NCBI GenBank assembly: GCA_028280345.1
Contig: JANQLY010000004.1
Span: 372,001-436,000, forward strand
Direction: 5' to 3'
Source of the DNA: Pseudomonadales bacterium
GTDB lineage: Bacteria > Pseudomonadota > Gammaproteobacteria > Pseudomonadales > UBA7239
DNA length: 64,000 nt
A program made the translations under genes and the position numbers. The first letter of the stretch is position 1. Every line of letters begins with the position of its first letter. Under the pieces are notes generated by a model that was given only the letters and a program-made list of their open reading frames with translations, did no database searches and was not told where the DNA came from. This document shows, piece after piece, positions 36,471 to 46,344 of this stretch.

Positions 36471-37693
36471 TGGTCGTTCTGAATCGCCTGGGCAATAGCT
36501 TTGATACGGCGTCGTTCCAGTTCTTCGCCGAGTTGTTTGCCGCTGAAGCCATCTGCCTGCGCGTCGCGTGCCTGAATACTCTGACAGGCTTTGAGAGCGA
36601 GACGAAAACGCTCCGGCTGGGGGTAGGGCTGGTTCTCCAGCCCGGTGCGTCCTCGGGCATCGGCTTCGCAAGGCAATAGAAAGTCTTCAAGACTTTGTGC
36701 GTTTTTGAGCGCGCCGCTGAGTTTGATAACTTTGTAGAGTGTTTTGGGTTTGAGTTCAAGCGCGCGGTGGCAATGAGTGTGGTATTCAGCGACAAACAGT
36801 GCGAGGTTGCGATACTCGTTAGGGACAGCAAGGCGTTGGCAGAACTGCTTGATTAAAGACAGGCTGCGATGTTCGTGTCCGATATGGCGCGGTAACACGT
36901 CGGCAGGAGTTTCTGCCTTGCCAAGATCGTGCACAAGCGTGGCAAAACGTAAACGAGGGTCGTCGCTGAGATGGGTAATCTGTTGCAGAGAAAGCAGGAT
37001 ATGGATGCCAGTGTCTACTTCCGGGTGGTAATCAGCGCGTTGTGGCACGCCAAATAAATTATCGACTTCCGGCATAATTACAGCAAGGGCATCACAGTTG
37101 CGCAGGGTTTCAATAAATTGTTGTGGGTCGCGTTCCCGTAGTGCCCGCTCAAGTTCTTTCCAGACCCTTTCAGCGACAAGGTGCTCAACTTCCCCGGCAT
37201 TGACCATATCGCGCATCAGGGTCAGTGTTTCGTCGGCGAGTGTAAAACCGAGGTGGTGATAGCGTGCAGCAAAGCGCGCTACGCGCAAGATGCGCACCGG
37301 GTCTTCGGCAAATGCTGCAGAGACATGGCGCAACACACGGTTTTGTATATCTGCCCGCCCGTTATGGGGGTCAACAAGATTTCCGTCACTGTCTTCAGCG
37401 ATAGCATTGATGGTGAGATCGCGGCGGGATAAATCATCTTCAAGAGTGACATCGCTACCGGTGTGAAAGGAAAAGCCCTGATAGCCTGGCGCGGTTTTGC
37501 GTTCGGTACGTGCGAGTGCATACTCCTCCCGGGTTTCAGGGTGCAAAAATACCGGAAAATCCTTGCCGACGGGTTTATAACCGAGGTTGAGCATGTCGTC
37601 CGGGTGCGCACCCACAACTACCCAATCATTTTCATGATGGGGGTAGCCGAGTAACTTATCGCGCACTGCGCCGCCGACGAGGTAGGTTTTCAT
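36467..37693 (-). CDS. cca: CCA-adding tRNA nucleotidyltransferase with HD domain
   Basis: 408 residues, of the E. coli type. Seen: MKTYLVGGAVRDKLLGYPHHENDWVVVG (read in parts) with the catalytic acidic pair, RRDLTINAIAED, RILRVARFAARYHHLGF, and a C-terminal HD domain (FATLVHDLGKAETP) that carries phosphohydrolase activity in the family. Adds and repairs the 3' CCA of tRNA. Together with pcnB the window holds both class-II nucleotidyltransferases of the cell. Coupled to the SDR gene downstream by a 4-bp overlap. Confidence 0.97.
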   Translation of the reverse strand: MKTYLVGGAVRDKLLGYPHHENDWVVVGAHPDDMLNLGYKPVGKDFPVFLHPETREEYALARTERKTAPGYQGFSFHTGSDVTLEDDLSRRDLTINAIAEDSDGNLVDPHNGRADIQNRVLRHVSAAFAEDPVRILRVARFAARYHHLGFTLADETLTLMRDMVNAGEVEHLVAERVWKELERALRERDPQQFIETLRNCDALAVIMPEVDNLFGVPQRADYHPEVDTGIHILLSLQQITHLSDDPRLRFATLVHDLGKAETPADVLPRHIGHEHRSLSLIKQFCQRLAVPNEYRNLALFVAEYHTHCHRALELKPKTLYKVIKLSGALKNAQSLEDFLLPCEADARGRTGLENQPYPQPERFRLALKACQSIQARDAQADGFSGKQLGEELERRRIKAIAQAIQNDQ

Positions 37694-37767
37694 AGGGCTA
37701 TTGTAAAGCGTCGAGGGGGGAACGCAATTGAATGTGACAGTTTACTCCCTTTAAGGGCTGCTCTATC

Positions 37768-39279
37768 TCAGGCCTCTGCCGCCTCGGGACAATGCCAGCT
37801 CTGTTTTGTTTTGTTGTTGTCTTTGCTGTGCAGGTGTACATCAAATCCCCAAAGCGTGTGCAGGTGTTTTAAAACTTCACTGGCAGATTCGTTGTCGAGT
37901 GGCTTGTGGTTGTACTGATTGTGTTGCAGGGTAATGGAGCGGTCACCGCGAATGTCGACTTTTTCTATCTCAATATTTGGCTCCAGATTGCCAAGGTTGT
38001 ATTGACTGGCCAGAGCTTCCCGAATCAGCTGGTAGCCCTCATCATTATGAATGGCGGCGACTTCCAGATAGTTATTCTCTTCATCATCGGTGATAGTAAA
38101 CAGTTTGAGTTCGCGAATCACTTTAGGTGAGAGAAATTGCAGGATAAAACTTTCATCCTTGTAATTTTCCATAGCAAAGTGCAGAGTATCGAGCCAGTTG
38201 CTGCCGGCAAAGTCGGGAAAGAAGCGTTTATCTTCCTCATCCGGTTGTTCGCAAATGCGCTTGATATCCTGAAACATTGCGAAGCCGAGTGTGTAGGGGT
38301 TGATACCGTTGTACCAGGGTTCGTCAAAATCCGGCTGGTAAAGTACATTGGTGTGATATTGCAGAAACTCCAGCATAAAACCATCGTTTACCAGACCTTC
38401 ATCGTATAGCGAGTTAAGTAGTGTGTGATGCCAGAAAGAGGCCCAACCCTCGTTCATCACCTGAGTTTGCCGCTGCGGGTAAAAATACTGAGCAATCTTG
38501 CGTACGATACGCACTATTTCCCGCTGCCAGGGTTCCAGCAAGGGGGCATTCTTTTCGATAAAATAGAGAATATTTTCCTGGGGCTCTTCGGGGAAGTGAA
38601 TAGTCTGGCCGGTGGTATCCTGTTCGGCAACAGGAATCGTGCGCCACAGCTCATTGATTTGTTGTTGCAAATACTCTTCGCGTTCCTTCTGTTGTTGTTG
38701 TTCTTCCCTTGCTGACATTGGATATGGGCGTTTATAGCGGTCAACACCATAGTTCATCAAGGCATGGCATGCATCCAGTGTGCTTTCGACGTTCTCGATA
38801 CCATGCCGTTCCTCACATTTGGAAATATAACCCTTGGCAAATACCAGGTAATCGACAATGGAGTCAGCGTCAGTCCAGGTTTTAAACAGATAGTTGTTTT
38901 TGAAAAAAGAATTATGGCCAAAGCAAGCGTGGGCAATTACAAGCGCCTGCATAGTCATGGTGTTTTCTTCCATCAGATAGGATATGCATGGATTAGAGTT
39001 GATTACCAGTTCATAGGCTAAACCCATTTGGCCGCGTTTATAGTTTTCCTGGGTGTTAAGAAATTTCTTGCCGTAGGACCAGTGATTGTAGCCAATGGGC
39101 ATGCCGACGGAGGCATAGGCGTCCATCATCTGTTCAGAAGAAATAATTTCAATCTGGTTTGGGTAGATATCGAGTTTAAATCCCTCTGCAAGTCGGCCAA
39201 TTTCTTTTTCGTAGGTTTCAATCAATTCAAAGCTCCATTCGGAGCTGGTGGAAATAGGTTGGCGTTTGGTTTTAGTCAT
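37768..39279 (-). CDS. SpoVR family protein (YcgB)
   Basis: 503 residues, full length for the SpoVR family. Seen: TSSEWSFELIETYEKEIGRLAEGFKLD at the N-terminus, MPIGYNHWSYGKKF, HACFGHNSFFKNNYLF, and VMNEGWASFWHHTLLN with His residues that may bind metal. Function is unknown; in E. coli it belongs to the RpoS-related operon-like group with YeaG and YeaH. It is the third gene of prkA-yeaH-spoVR, starting 8 bp after yeaH, and is surely co-transcribed. Confidence 0.95.
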   Translation of the reverse strand: MTKTKRQPISTSSEWSFELIETYEKEIGRLAEGFKLDIYPNQIEIISSEQMMDAYASVGMPIGYNHWSYGKKFLNTQENYKRGQMGLAYELVINSNPCISYLMEENTMTMQALVIAHACFGHNSFFKNNYLFKTWTDADSIVDYLVFAKGYISKCEERHGIENVESTLDACHALMNYGVDRYKRPYPMSAREEQQQQKEREEYLQQQINELWRTIPVAEQDTTGQTIHFPEEPQENILYFIEKNAPLLEPWQREIVRIVRKIAQYFYPQRQTQVMNEGWASFWHHTLLNSLYDEGLVNDGFMLEFLQYHTNVLYQPDFDEPWYNGINPYTLGFAMFQDIKRICEQPDEEDKRFFPDFAGSNWLDTLHFAMENYKDESFILQFLSPKVIRELKLFTITDDEENNYLEVAAIHNDEGYQLIREALASQYNLGNLEPNIEIEKVDIRGDRSITLQHNQYNHKPLDNESASEVLKHLHTLWGFDVHLHSKDNNKTKQSWHCPEAAEA

Positions 39280-39287
39280 CTTACTTT

Positions 39288-40562
39288 TCAGGCAGCGTGG
39301 CTCTCCCGGCGTTGAAACAGATCGCGGAAAATTGGGTAAATCTCACTCGCATGCTCTATTTGGCGCATGGAAAACTTTTGCGGATATTTTTGTTGTACAG
39401 CTTCGTATTCCTGCCACAGTGCCTGATGATCGCGACTGGTAATTTCCAGATAGGAAAAGTACTGACATAGTGGTAACAATTGCTCATCGAGCAGTTTGTG
39501 ACAGACATCCGAGTCATCATTCCAATTGTCGCCATCGGAAGCTTGTGCCCCATAGATATTCCATTCATCAGCGGGGTAACGGGCCTCGATAATTTTTTGC
39601 ATAAGCTTAAGTGCGCTGGAAACGATTGTGCCGCCGGTTTCCCGGGAATAAAAAAACTCCTGTTCTTCGACTTCTTTTGCAGCCGTGTGGTGACGGATAA
39701 AGACTACTTCGGTTTTTTCATAGTTTCGCTGCAGAAACAGATATAACAAGATAAAAAAACGTTTGGCGATATCTTTGGTGGCCTGAGTCATGGAGCCGGA
39801 CACATCCATCAGGCAGAACATTACGGCGCGGCTACTGGGAACCGGTTGTTTGGTATGTAGATTATATTTCAGATCGAAGGTGTCAATAAACGGAACCTTC
39901 CTGATGCGATTTTTTAACTCTACAATAGCTTCCTTTAGCTGTAGTTGCCGATCGTAGTCGCTGTTGTTTTTTTGCAAGTTGGCCAGTTCCTGCTCATACT
40001 CTTTTAATTGCTTGCGCTTTTTGCCAGTCAGGGCAATGCGCCTTGCGTTAGCGCTGCGTAGCGAGCGGATAATATTGATTTGGTTGGGGTTGCCCTCATT
40101 GCTGATGCCGGCGCGCACAGTTTTGAAACTTTCAGTGCCCGCAAGCTGTCTTTTAGTGAGATTGGGCAATTCCAGATCGTCGAACATAAAGTTGAGAAAC
40201 TCGTCGCGAGAGATCTGGAATACGAAATCATCTTCCCCTTCGCCCTGATCGCTCGCTTGTCCGCCGCCACCGCCACCTGCCCCTTGCTGCGGGCGTTTAA
40301 TTTGATCGCCGACTACAAAGTCCTTGTTACCTGGCAAAATAATGTCATTTTTACCGCCAGGGCCATGGTGAAATATCGGTTCGTTGATATCTTTGGAAGG
40401 AATGGATATTTTTTCACCGTTTTCAATATCCTGGATACTGCGTTCATTGATCGCTTCATCAACAGCTTTTTTGATGTGCTGGCGATAGCGCTTTAGAAAA
40501 CGTTGCCGGTTAACGGTGCTTTTATTCTTACCGTTGAGTCTCCGGTCTATTACATAAGTCAT
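39288..40562 (-). CDS. yeaH: YeaH/YhbH family protein (DUF444)
   Basis: 424 residues. Seen: [27 protein letters not shown] at the N-terminus, the Gly-rich block [19 protein letters not shown] (residues about 95-113), and a von Willebrand A-like domain with MIDAS motif [17 protein letters not shown] and [11 protein letters not shown]. The protein is the partner of the PrkA/YeaG kinase in the stationary-phase and nitrogen-starvation operon of enterobacteria. Middle gene of the three-gene operon; about 26 bp after prkA. Confidence 0.95.
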   Translation of the reverse strand: MTYVIDRRLNGKNKSTVNRQRFLKRYRQHIKKAVDEAINERSIQDIENGEKISIPSKDINEPIFHHGPGGKNDIILPGNKDFVVGDQIKRPQQGAGGGGGGQASDQGEGEDDFVFQISRDEFLNFMFDDLELPNLTKRQLAGTESFKTVRAGISNEGNPNQINIIRSLRSANARRIALTGKKRKQLKEYEQELANLQKNNSDYDRQLQLKEAIVELKNRIRKVPFIDTFDLKYNLHTKQPVPSSRAVMFCLMDVSGSMTQATKDIAKRFFILLYLFLQRNYEKTEVVFIRHHTAAKEVEEQEFFYSRETGGTIVSSALKLMQKIIEARYPADEWNIYGAQASDGDNWNDDSDVCHKLLDEQLLPLCQYFSYLEITSRDHQALWQEYEAVQQKYPQKFSMRQIEHASEIYPIFRDLFQRRESHAA

Positions 40563-40588
40563 AATTTGTGCCGCTCATAGTAGTCATT

Positions 40589-42511
40589 TTATTGTGATTT
40601 CCTGACGCGCAGATACCACTCTGATAACAGGCGTACCTGTTTCTCGGTATAGCCGCGTTTAACCATGCGCTGAACAAATTCTTCGTGTTTGGTTTTGTCT
40701 TCGGCTGAGGCTTTGGCATTAAAAGAAATAACCGGTAACAACTCTTCGGTACTGGAGAACATTTTCTTCTCTATAACACCGCGTAACTTCTCGTAACTAT
40801 TCCAGGCGGGATTATTGCCATTGTTATTGGCGCGAGCGCGTAGCACAAAGTTAACCACTTCGTTGCGGAAGTCTTTCGGATTACTGATTCCTGCAGGTTT
40901 TTCAATTTTTTCAAGCTCCTCGTTGAGAGAAGAACGATCAAATAGTTCGCCGGTCTCCGGATCGCGGTATTCCTGATCCTGAATCCAGAAGTCGGCGTAG
41001 GTGACATAGCGATCAAAAATATTCTGACCGTACTCGGAATAGGATTCGAGATAAGCAGTCTGGATTTCCTTGCCAATAAATTCAATGTATCTCGGCGTCA
41101 GGAATTCCTTGATAAAGGACAGGTATTTCTCTTGTAATTCCGGTGCAAATTGCTCCTGCTCGATTCGCTGTTCGAGTACGTAAAGCAAATGTACCGGGTT
41201 AGCAGCAACCTCTGTGGCATCGAAATTGAATACTTTGGAGAGAATTTTAAATGCAAAGCGAGTTGATAGGCCATCCATGCCTTCATCAACACCGGCATCG
41301 TCATAGTACTCTTGAATAGATTTTGCCTTTGGGTCTGTGTCCTTGAGGTTCTCACCATCATAGATGCGCATTTTTGAAAACAGACTGGAATTTTCCGGAT
41401 CTTTGAGACGTGATAGCACAGTAAATTGTGCGAGCATTTTTAATGTGTCGGGTGCACAGTGTGCGGTGAACAAAGAGCTATTTTGCAGCAGCTTTTCATA
41501 GATTTTAATCTCTTCCGACACGCGCAGGCAGTACGGTACCTTGACGATATAAACCCGATCGATAAATGCTTCGTTGTTTTTATTGTTTTTAAAACTTTTC
41601 CACTCTGATTCATTGGAGTGGGCCATGATAATGCCATCAAATGGGATCGCGCCGAGACCTTCTGTGCTGTTGTAGTTGCCTTCCTGGGTTGCAGTGAGCA
41701 ATGGGTGTAATACCTTGATCGGCGCTTTAAACATTTCTACAAATTCCATCAGACCCTGGTTGGCGCGACACAATCCACCGGAGAAACTATAGGCGTCAGG
41801 ATCATTTTGTGGGTATTCTTCAAGTTTGCGAATATCTACCTTGCCCACAAGTGATGAAATGTCCTGGTTGTTTTCATCACCGGGTTCAGTTTTGGTAATG
41901 CCTATTTGATCAAGAATTGATGGGTAGAGTTTAACAACTTTGAATTGGCTGATGTCGCCATTGAACTCATGCAAGCGTTTGGCAGCCCAGGGAGACATAA
42001 TCGGTTTTATATAACGTTTCGGGATGCCATAGTCTTCTTCAAGAATGGTGGCATCTTCAGCGTAATCAAATAAACTCAAAGGTGATTCAAAAACCGGTGA
42101 CCCTTTAATTGCGTATATGGGCATTTTTTCCATCAGGCTTTTTAGTTTTTCTGCAAGAGAAGATTTGCCGCCACCAACGGGGCCAAGTAAATAAAGAATC
42201 TGTTTGTTTTCCTCAAGCCCTTGTGCGGCGTGACGAAAGAAAGAAACAATTTGTTCAATGGCTTCTTCCATGCCATAGAATTCTTCAAAGCCGCTATAAC
42301 GTTTAATGACTTTGTTGGAAAAAATACGGCTGAGTCTTGAATCTTTGGATGTGTCTATCAGTTCCGGTTCGCCAATGGCTAGCAATAGACGTTCAGCAGC
42401 AGATGCATAAACTGATGAATCGTTTTTGCAAAGTTCAAGATATTCTTGCAGAGAGAATTCTTCTTCCTGAGTGGCTTCAAATCGCTCACGATACTGGGTC
42501 AAAATATTCAT
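40589..42511 (-). CDS. yeaG: PrkA-type AAA+ serine protein kinase (YeaG)
   Basis: 640 residues, full length. The AAA+ N-terminal part holds the P-loop LLGPVGGGKSSLAEKLK, SPLSLFDYAED, IMSPWAAKRLHEFNGD and MAHSNESEWKSFKNN. The C-terminal PrkA domain holds KPAGISNPKDFRNEVVNFVLRARANN (read in parts). It is a kinase/ATPase active in starvation. First gene of the operon; the 285 bp upstream (42512-42796) separates it from the O-antigen ligase gene and shows no obvious promoter or RNA gene. GAGGT lies upstream of the ATG. Confidence 0.97.
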   Translation of the reverse strand: MNILTQYRERFEATQEEEFSLQEYLELCKNDSSVYASAAERLLLAIGEPELIDTSKDSRLSRIFSNKVIKRYSGFEEFYGMEEAIEQIVSFFRHAAQGLEENKQILYLLGPVGGGKSSLAEKLKSLMEKMPIYAIKGSPVFESPLSLFDYAEDATILEEDYGIPKRYIKPIMSPWAAKRLHEFNGDISQFKVVKLYPSILDQIGITKTEPGDENNQDISSLVGKVDIRKLEEYPQNDPDAYSFSGGLCRANQGLMEFVEMFKAPIKVLHPLLTATQEGNYNSTEGLGAIPFDGIIMAHSNESEWKSFKNNKNNEAFIDRVYIVKVPYCLRVSEEIKIYEKLLQNSSLFTAHCAPDTLKMLAQFTVLSRLKDPENSSLFSKMRIYDGENLKDTDPKAKSIQEYYDDAGVDEGMDGLSTRFAFKILSKVFNFDATEVAANPVHLLYVLEQRIEQEQFAPELQEKYLSFIKEFLTPRYIEFIGKEIQTAYLESYSEYGQNIFDRYVTYADFWIQDQEYRDPETGELFDRSSLNEELEKIEKPAGISNPKDFRNEVVNFVLRARANNNGNNPAWNSYEKLRGVIEKKMFSSTEELLPVISFNAKASAEDKTKHEEFVQRMVKRGYTEKQVRLLSEWYLRVRKSQ

Positions 42512-42796
42512 GTATGTAGTACCTCACCTCTTATGACCAGTTGTTAAAATTAGAGTTTCCTGGTAGAGGTACGTTGTTGGCAGTGACTGCTTCTTTCTAT
42601 ACTGTGCGGCTGCAATTGCGTTAATTGCTTTGCTGCATTGGTTTGCTACGTTGGTACTTGATCAAGATGTCACAATTACTCGTACAGAAATACTGCCTTA
42701 CAACGGACTCTTGTTTTACAGCATAGACGAAAAGCTTCTGCGTGACTACGCTTAAATTGGTTTTTATGTGAGGTAGAAGATGCTTTTAAAAAAGTG

Positions 42797-44188
42797 CTAT
42801 TTTTTGCGACGACCGTGCCCGGATTCCAGATGAGCGGTAATCCAGGCAAGCGCAAGAAATACAACAAATAAACTTGCAGTGCCAGGGCGTTGTAACGTGT
42901 ATTCAACGCTGGCATGTATGCCCGTTGCTAATAGTGGCATCAACGCAGTGAAGCCCAGTGCTTTAAAAAAACGCGAGTTTCGTTTTCTGATACTTTGTAA
43001 TGCCTGGAAAACACTCAATAAAACAATAAGTAATAAAGGGATAAAACCGATAACACCGTATTCAATAATGAATTGTAAGTAATCGGTGTGGGCCTCATTG
43101 TAGTGCTTGGTGGCATGGAGTTCACTGTAATAGGGAAAAGCTTCAGAAAAGCCACCTGCACCGATACCGGCTAGTTGAAAATCGTCCATCATTTCCACTA
43201 TGTAGGGCAGCGCGCGATTGCGCACCTCTGTCGACATGTCGGTGCTTTCCAATCGTTCAGCAACGCGCTCAAGCCCAAACCAGTTGCCCATTAAAAAGAT
43301 ATCAATAACAAACAAACTGCCAAACAGAATCATGCTGGCCTTGTTAATACGTCGCGCCAACAGCATCCAGATTACCCCTGTGGTTGTCAGACTGATGAAG
43401 AAAGCAATATTGCCCATACGCGAATGGGTGAGGATCAGGCTGATGACCATAATCACCAGTGCGATACGAATAAAACCCTTGGTACCTAAAAGCCAGGTGG
43501 TAGTCTGACGCAACCACTGGCGCAGGGTTTGGGATTGACCAGAGGACAATTGCGCCAGCAGTAAGCCGATACCGGCAGCAGCACAAAAAGCTAAATAGTT
43601 GGCGAGGTGATTACGATTCAGCAAAGTGCCCGTGGCATCGCCGCGATGTGCATACTTTTCAAACCAGAGGGTCATTTCCATGCCGGATAACACCATAAAG
43701 CTGCCGTAGCTAGCCTGTAGTACACCGAAAATCACGAGGGCGTAAGTAAATTTTTTCAGGCGCTCTACAGAGTTAACAAGTGCGAGTGTCAGGATAAACA
43801 GCTCGAGATAGGCAAAACTTAACATAGTGTCGTGTTTTGTTGCCCAGGGGTAGACAGATAGCGTCAATGTTTGCGGTTCGTCAGGTAATTGATAGAACTG
43901 TAAACGTTGCGGTGAAAGTTGCAGAACCCACTCGATAGGCAAGGGCAAAGCCTGTATAACAAGCCATAGCAGGCAGAGTACCCACAATATAATAGCCGGT
44001 GTGGCTGCGCGTAAGGCGCGGGGTAAGGGTTGGGGGGGGGGGGCAAGTAGTTGCTGGCATAGCCAGGCGATCATTAACAGCGACGTACAAATAATAAAAA
44101 AGTGTTGGGCGATAACCGGTTTTCCGCCCATGGGCAACGGTGCCCAGAATAGCAACAGCAGGTAGCACCAGAAAAGTTTGTTATTCAC
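42797..44188 (-). CDS. O-antigen ligase/polymerase family membrane protein with C12 tract
   Basis: 463 residues with about twelve membrane segments. The Wzy_C-type region shows GTLLNRNHLANYLAFCAAAGIGLL, then THSRMGNIAFFISL and, after a large periplasmic loop, AGIGAGGFSEAFPYYSEL and HNEAHTDYLQFIIEYGVIG-like text (KHYNEAHTDYLQ), which are hallmarks of O-antigen ligases. It joins undecaprenyl-linked glycans to lipid A core or to a protein. The start is a GTG at 44188, only 13 bp after a terminator hairpin. Codons 49-53 (A-P-P-P-Q) contain 12 consecutive C in the coding strand (44032-44043), which can slip and shift the frame. Confidence 0.88.
   Translation of the reverse strand: MNNKLFWCYLLLLFWAPLPMGGKPVIAQHFFIICTSLLMIAWLCQQLLAPPPQPLPRALRAATPAIILWVLCLLWLVIQALPLPIEWVLQLSPQRLQFYQLPDEPQTLTLSVYPWATKHDTMLSFAYLELFILTLALVNSVERLKKFTYALVIFGVLQASYGSFMVLSGMEMTLWFEKYAHRGDATGTLLNRNHLANYLAFCAAAGIGLLLAQLSSGQSQTLRQWLRQTTTWLLGTKGFIRIALVIMVISLILTHSRMGNIAFFISLTTTGVIWMLLARRINKASMILFGSLFVIDIFLMGNWFGLERVAERLESTDMSTEVRNRALPYIVEMMDDFQLAGIGAGGFSEAFPYYSELHATKHYNEAHTDYLQFIIEYGVIGFIPLLLIVLLSVFQALQSIRKRNSRFFKALGFTALMPLLATGIHASVEYTLQRPGTASLFVVFLALAWITAHLESGHGRRKK
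44032..44043 (-). repeat. C12 homopolymer in the coding strand (slippage-prone tract)
   Basis: Twelve G in a row on the plus strand, read as C12 in codons 49-53 of the O-antigen ligase/polymerase gene. Runs this long are hot spots for slipped-strand mispairing; a gain or loss of one base would truncate the protein early. It is the longest G/C run I noticed in the window. Confidence 0.85.
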
Positions 44189-44200
44189 CGTATATGTCCA

Positions 44201-44228
44201 AAAAAAATCCCGGCGTTAAACCGGGATT
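44201..44228 (-). terminator. Rho-independent terminator after the FecR-domain gene
   Basis: Minus-strand stem AATCCCGG / CCGGGATT with a 7-nt loop and a run of seven T. It ends just before the GTG start of the ligase gene, so expression of that gene depends on read-through or on a promoter within or around the hairpin. Confidence 0.85.
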
Positions 44229-44251
44229 TATTTAAGAAAAATGAGGTTGAA

Positions 44252-44992
44252 TCAGGGGGATATTGCGCCACCTGGGGTGCTGTCCGGTGTTTTATCGGGA
44301 CCCGGTGGAGTCGGACCATCAGTAGTTGTTGATGCCGTAGTAATCGGAAGGATAGCATCCAGTTGGACAATAGCATTATCGAGGTTGTCATCAAGCTCGG
44401 TTTCTGCAATCGGTTGAGAAGGAGGCAGACAAGCCTGAATAACAGTCGCGGTACCCGGTACATTGATCAATTGCTGGTCACCGGTAGCGGTATCGCTACA
44501 GGTGGATTCAGCGGTTACAGCGCCTTCACGGATAATAATGATGGAATCAGAACCGACTTTAGTATCCCAAAGTGTACCGTGGATTTTAATGGAGGCGTGT
44601 GGCGTCATAAAAGCAAATGCGGAAGACGGCACGTTGCCAGAAATAGTGCGGGCACTGCCTTTTTCCAGTCTCAGGCTAACATTGTCCGCTTCACCAGTTG
44701 GTTCGTCATATTTGTACGCATTGATCATCAGGACAGAATCGCGCGTCAGTGCAATGATTGCACCGTCTTTCATTTGCATCTGGATATTGCCCATATTGGT
44801 CATAACCTGCTCGCCTTCCTGGACCATATCGCCAGAGCTTAGCGGACGCGGGTTGCTGCCATCAATATTAGCGACCTGAGCGTCACCAGTGACGCGTAGT
44901 ACACTCCCGGCCATGCCTGCATAGGCAGTGTGTGCTGCGATAAACAGAACAACCGCAACGCTGATTTTTAGTAGTTGTTTAATAGTGGCCAT
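44252..44992 (-). CDS. Exported FecR-domain protein
   Basis: 246 residues with a signal peptide (about 1-24, AAHTAYA). The FecR domain (about 25-170) includes VLRVTGDAQVANIDGSNPRPLSSGDMVQEGEQVMTNMGNIQMQMKDGAIIALTRDS and FAFMTPHASIKIHGTLWDTKV (read in parts), then a Pro/Thr-rich C-terminal tail. FecR domains are periplasmic beta-structures, best known in TonB signalling, but stand-alone exported forms like this are common next to surface-glycan or secretion genes. No sigma factor or TonB receptor is adjacent. GGAGG lies 10 nt upstream of the ATG; a longer in-frame reading up to 45199 has no signal. Confidence 0.85.
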   Translation of the reverse strand: MATIKQLLKISVAVVLFIAAHTAYAGMAGSVLRVTGDAQVANIDGSNPRPLSSGDMVQEGEQVMTNMGNIQMQMKDGAIIALTRDSVLMINAYKYDEPTGEADNVSLRLEKGSARTISGNVPSSAFAFMTPHASIKIHGTLWDTKVGSDSIIIIREGAVTAESTCSDTATGDQQLINVPGTATVIQACLPPSQPIAETELDDNLDNAIVQLDAILPITTASTTTDGPTPPGPDKTPDSTPGGAISP

Positions 44993-45291
44993 TGTCTGAT
45001 ATGCCTCCTGTAATTTATAGTTGCCATCGTTTACCGGTAAGGGCTCACTCCAGCCTCTGAGTTCAACGCCGTTACCGTAGAACCGATGGGTTTGTCGTAA
45101 ACACCAGATAACGTCAGGCAGCAGTATACAATGATACCCCCGACAAAAGAAATCCGGTACGACTGCCGAAAGTTTAATGATTTGCCTGGAAAGTGGCAAG
45201 AATTCCTTGATCTAAAAAGGCTGTTTTTTATGTGGGTAAAGGGTGTTAAAGCGGGTATGCTGGCGCAGTTTTTGTGGGGAGAGCAGTAATT

Positions 45292-46335
45292 ATGGCCATT
45301 CTGGTCACCGGTGGTGCCGGTTTTATTGGTAGTCATACCTGTGTTGAATTGATTGCAGCGGGCTATGAGCTACTGGTTATCGACAATTTGTGTAATAGCC
45401 GCGCTGAGGCAGTCAGCCGGGTTGAGCAAATTACAGGACAGTCAGTGGTTTTTCTTAAGCTGGATTTGCTGGATAAGCCGGCGCTTGACGCCTGTTTTGC
45501 CCAACACAAGATAGAAGCGGTTATTCATTTCGCCGGGCTTAAGGCCGTGGGCGAGTCAGTTAGTAAGCCCTTACTTTATTATCATAATAATATCGAAGGT
45601 ACCCTGAATTTGTTGGCTGCGATGCAGCGACATGGGGTGAGCGATCTGATTTTCAGCTCTTCAGCAACGGTTTATGGTGATCCGGACAGTGTGCCAATTA
45701 CGGAAGAAGCGGCGGTCAGACCCACGAATCCCTATGGGCGCACCAAGCTCATGATTGAGGACATGTTGAGTGATCTCACGGCCAGCCCAGCCGATAACCA
45801 TATATGGCGAGTGGTATTGCTGCGTTATTTTAATCCGGTTGGTGCTCATCCCTCTGGTTTAATAGGTGAAGATCCATCCGATATTCCTAATAACCTGGTG
45901 CCCTATATTGCCCAGGTGGCGGTGGGCAAATTACAACAGCTGTCGGTATTTGGTGATGACTACGCAACGCCCGATGGTACCGGGGTGCGCGATTATATTC
46001 ACGTTATGGATCTCTCCAATGGTCATGTCAAAGCGCTGCAATGGTTGCAGCAACAGGATGCCGGGAGCTCTATGTGTGAAGTATTCAATCTTGGCACGGG
46101 GACTGGCTATAGCGTACTGGAAATGATCAACGCTTTTGAGCAGGCGTCGGGTCAACCGGTACCTTACAAAATCGTCGCACGGCGCGAGGGAGATATCGCC
46201 ACTTGCTATGCAGATCCGCAAAAAGCACAGCATCTGTTGCAGTGGCAGGCCGACAAAAACCTGAGCGAAATGATGGCCGATACCTGGCGTTGGCAGAGCA
46301 GTAATCCCAACGGCTATGACGACCCGCAAGAGTAG
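45292..46335 (+). CDS. galE: UDP-glucose 4-epimerase
   Basis: 347 residues. An extended SDR: NAD-binding GGAGFIGSHTCVELIAAGYE, VIHFAGLKAVGESVSKPLLYY, catalytic SSATVYGDP and NPYGRTKLMIED (YxxxK), and DYIHVMDLSNGHVKAL. Interconverts UDP-glucose and UDP-galactose for polysaccharide synthesis. The ATG at 45292 is preferred over a GTG at 45274 because the GGGGAGAG sequence lies 9 nt before the ATG. 299 bp separate it from the divergent FecR gene, with no other gene seen. The SGNH gene follows directly. Confidence 0.96.
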   Translation: MAILVTGGAGFIGSHTCVELIAAGYELLVIDNLCNSRAEAVSRVEQITGQSVVFLKLDLLDKPALDACFAQHKIEAVIHFAGLKAVGESVSKPLLYYHNNIEGTLNLLAAMQRHGVSDLIFSSSATVYGDPDSVPITEEAAVRPTNPYGRTKLMIEDMLSDLTASPADNHIWRVVLLRYFNPVGAHPSGLIGEDPSDIPNNLVPYIAQVAVGKLQQLSVFGDDYATPDGTGVRDYIHVMDLSNGHVKALQWLQQQDAGSSMCEVFNLGTGTGYSVLEMINAFEQASGQPVPYKIVARREGDIATCYADPQKAQHLLQWQADKNLSEMMADTWRWQSSNPNGYDDPQE

Positions 46336-46344
46336 GTAATAGCA

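Noticed and set aside
36471..36671. Upstream extension of the pteridine-reductase-like gene
   Set aside because: The added sequence is the antisense-free overlap with cca in another frame and has no family resemblance; the 4-bp coupled ATG is used instead.
44993..45199. N-terminal extension of the FecR protein
   Set aside because: It would hide the signal peptide; GGAGG before the ATG at 44992 decides the start.
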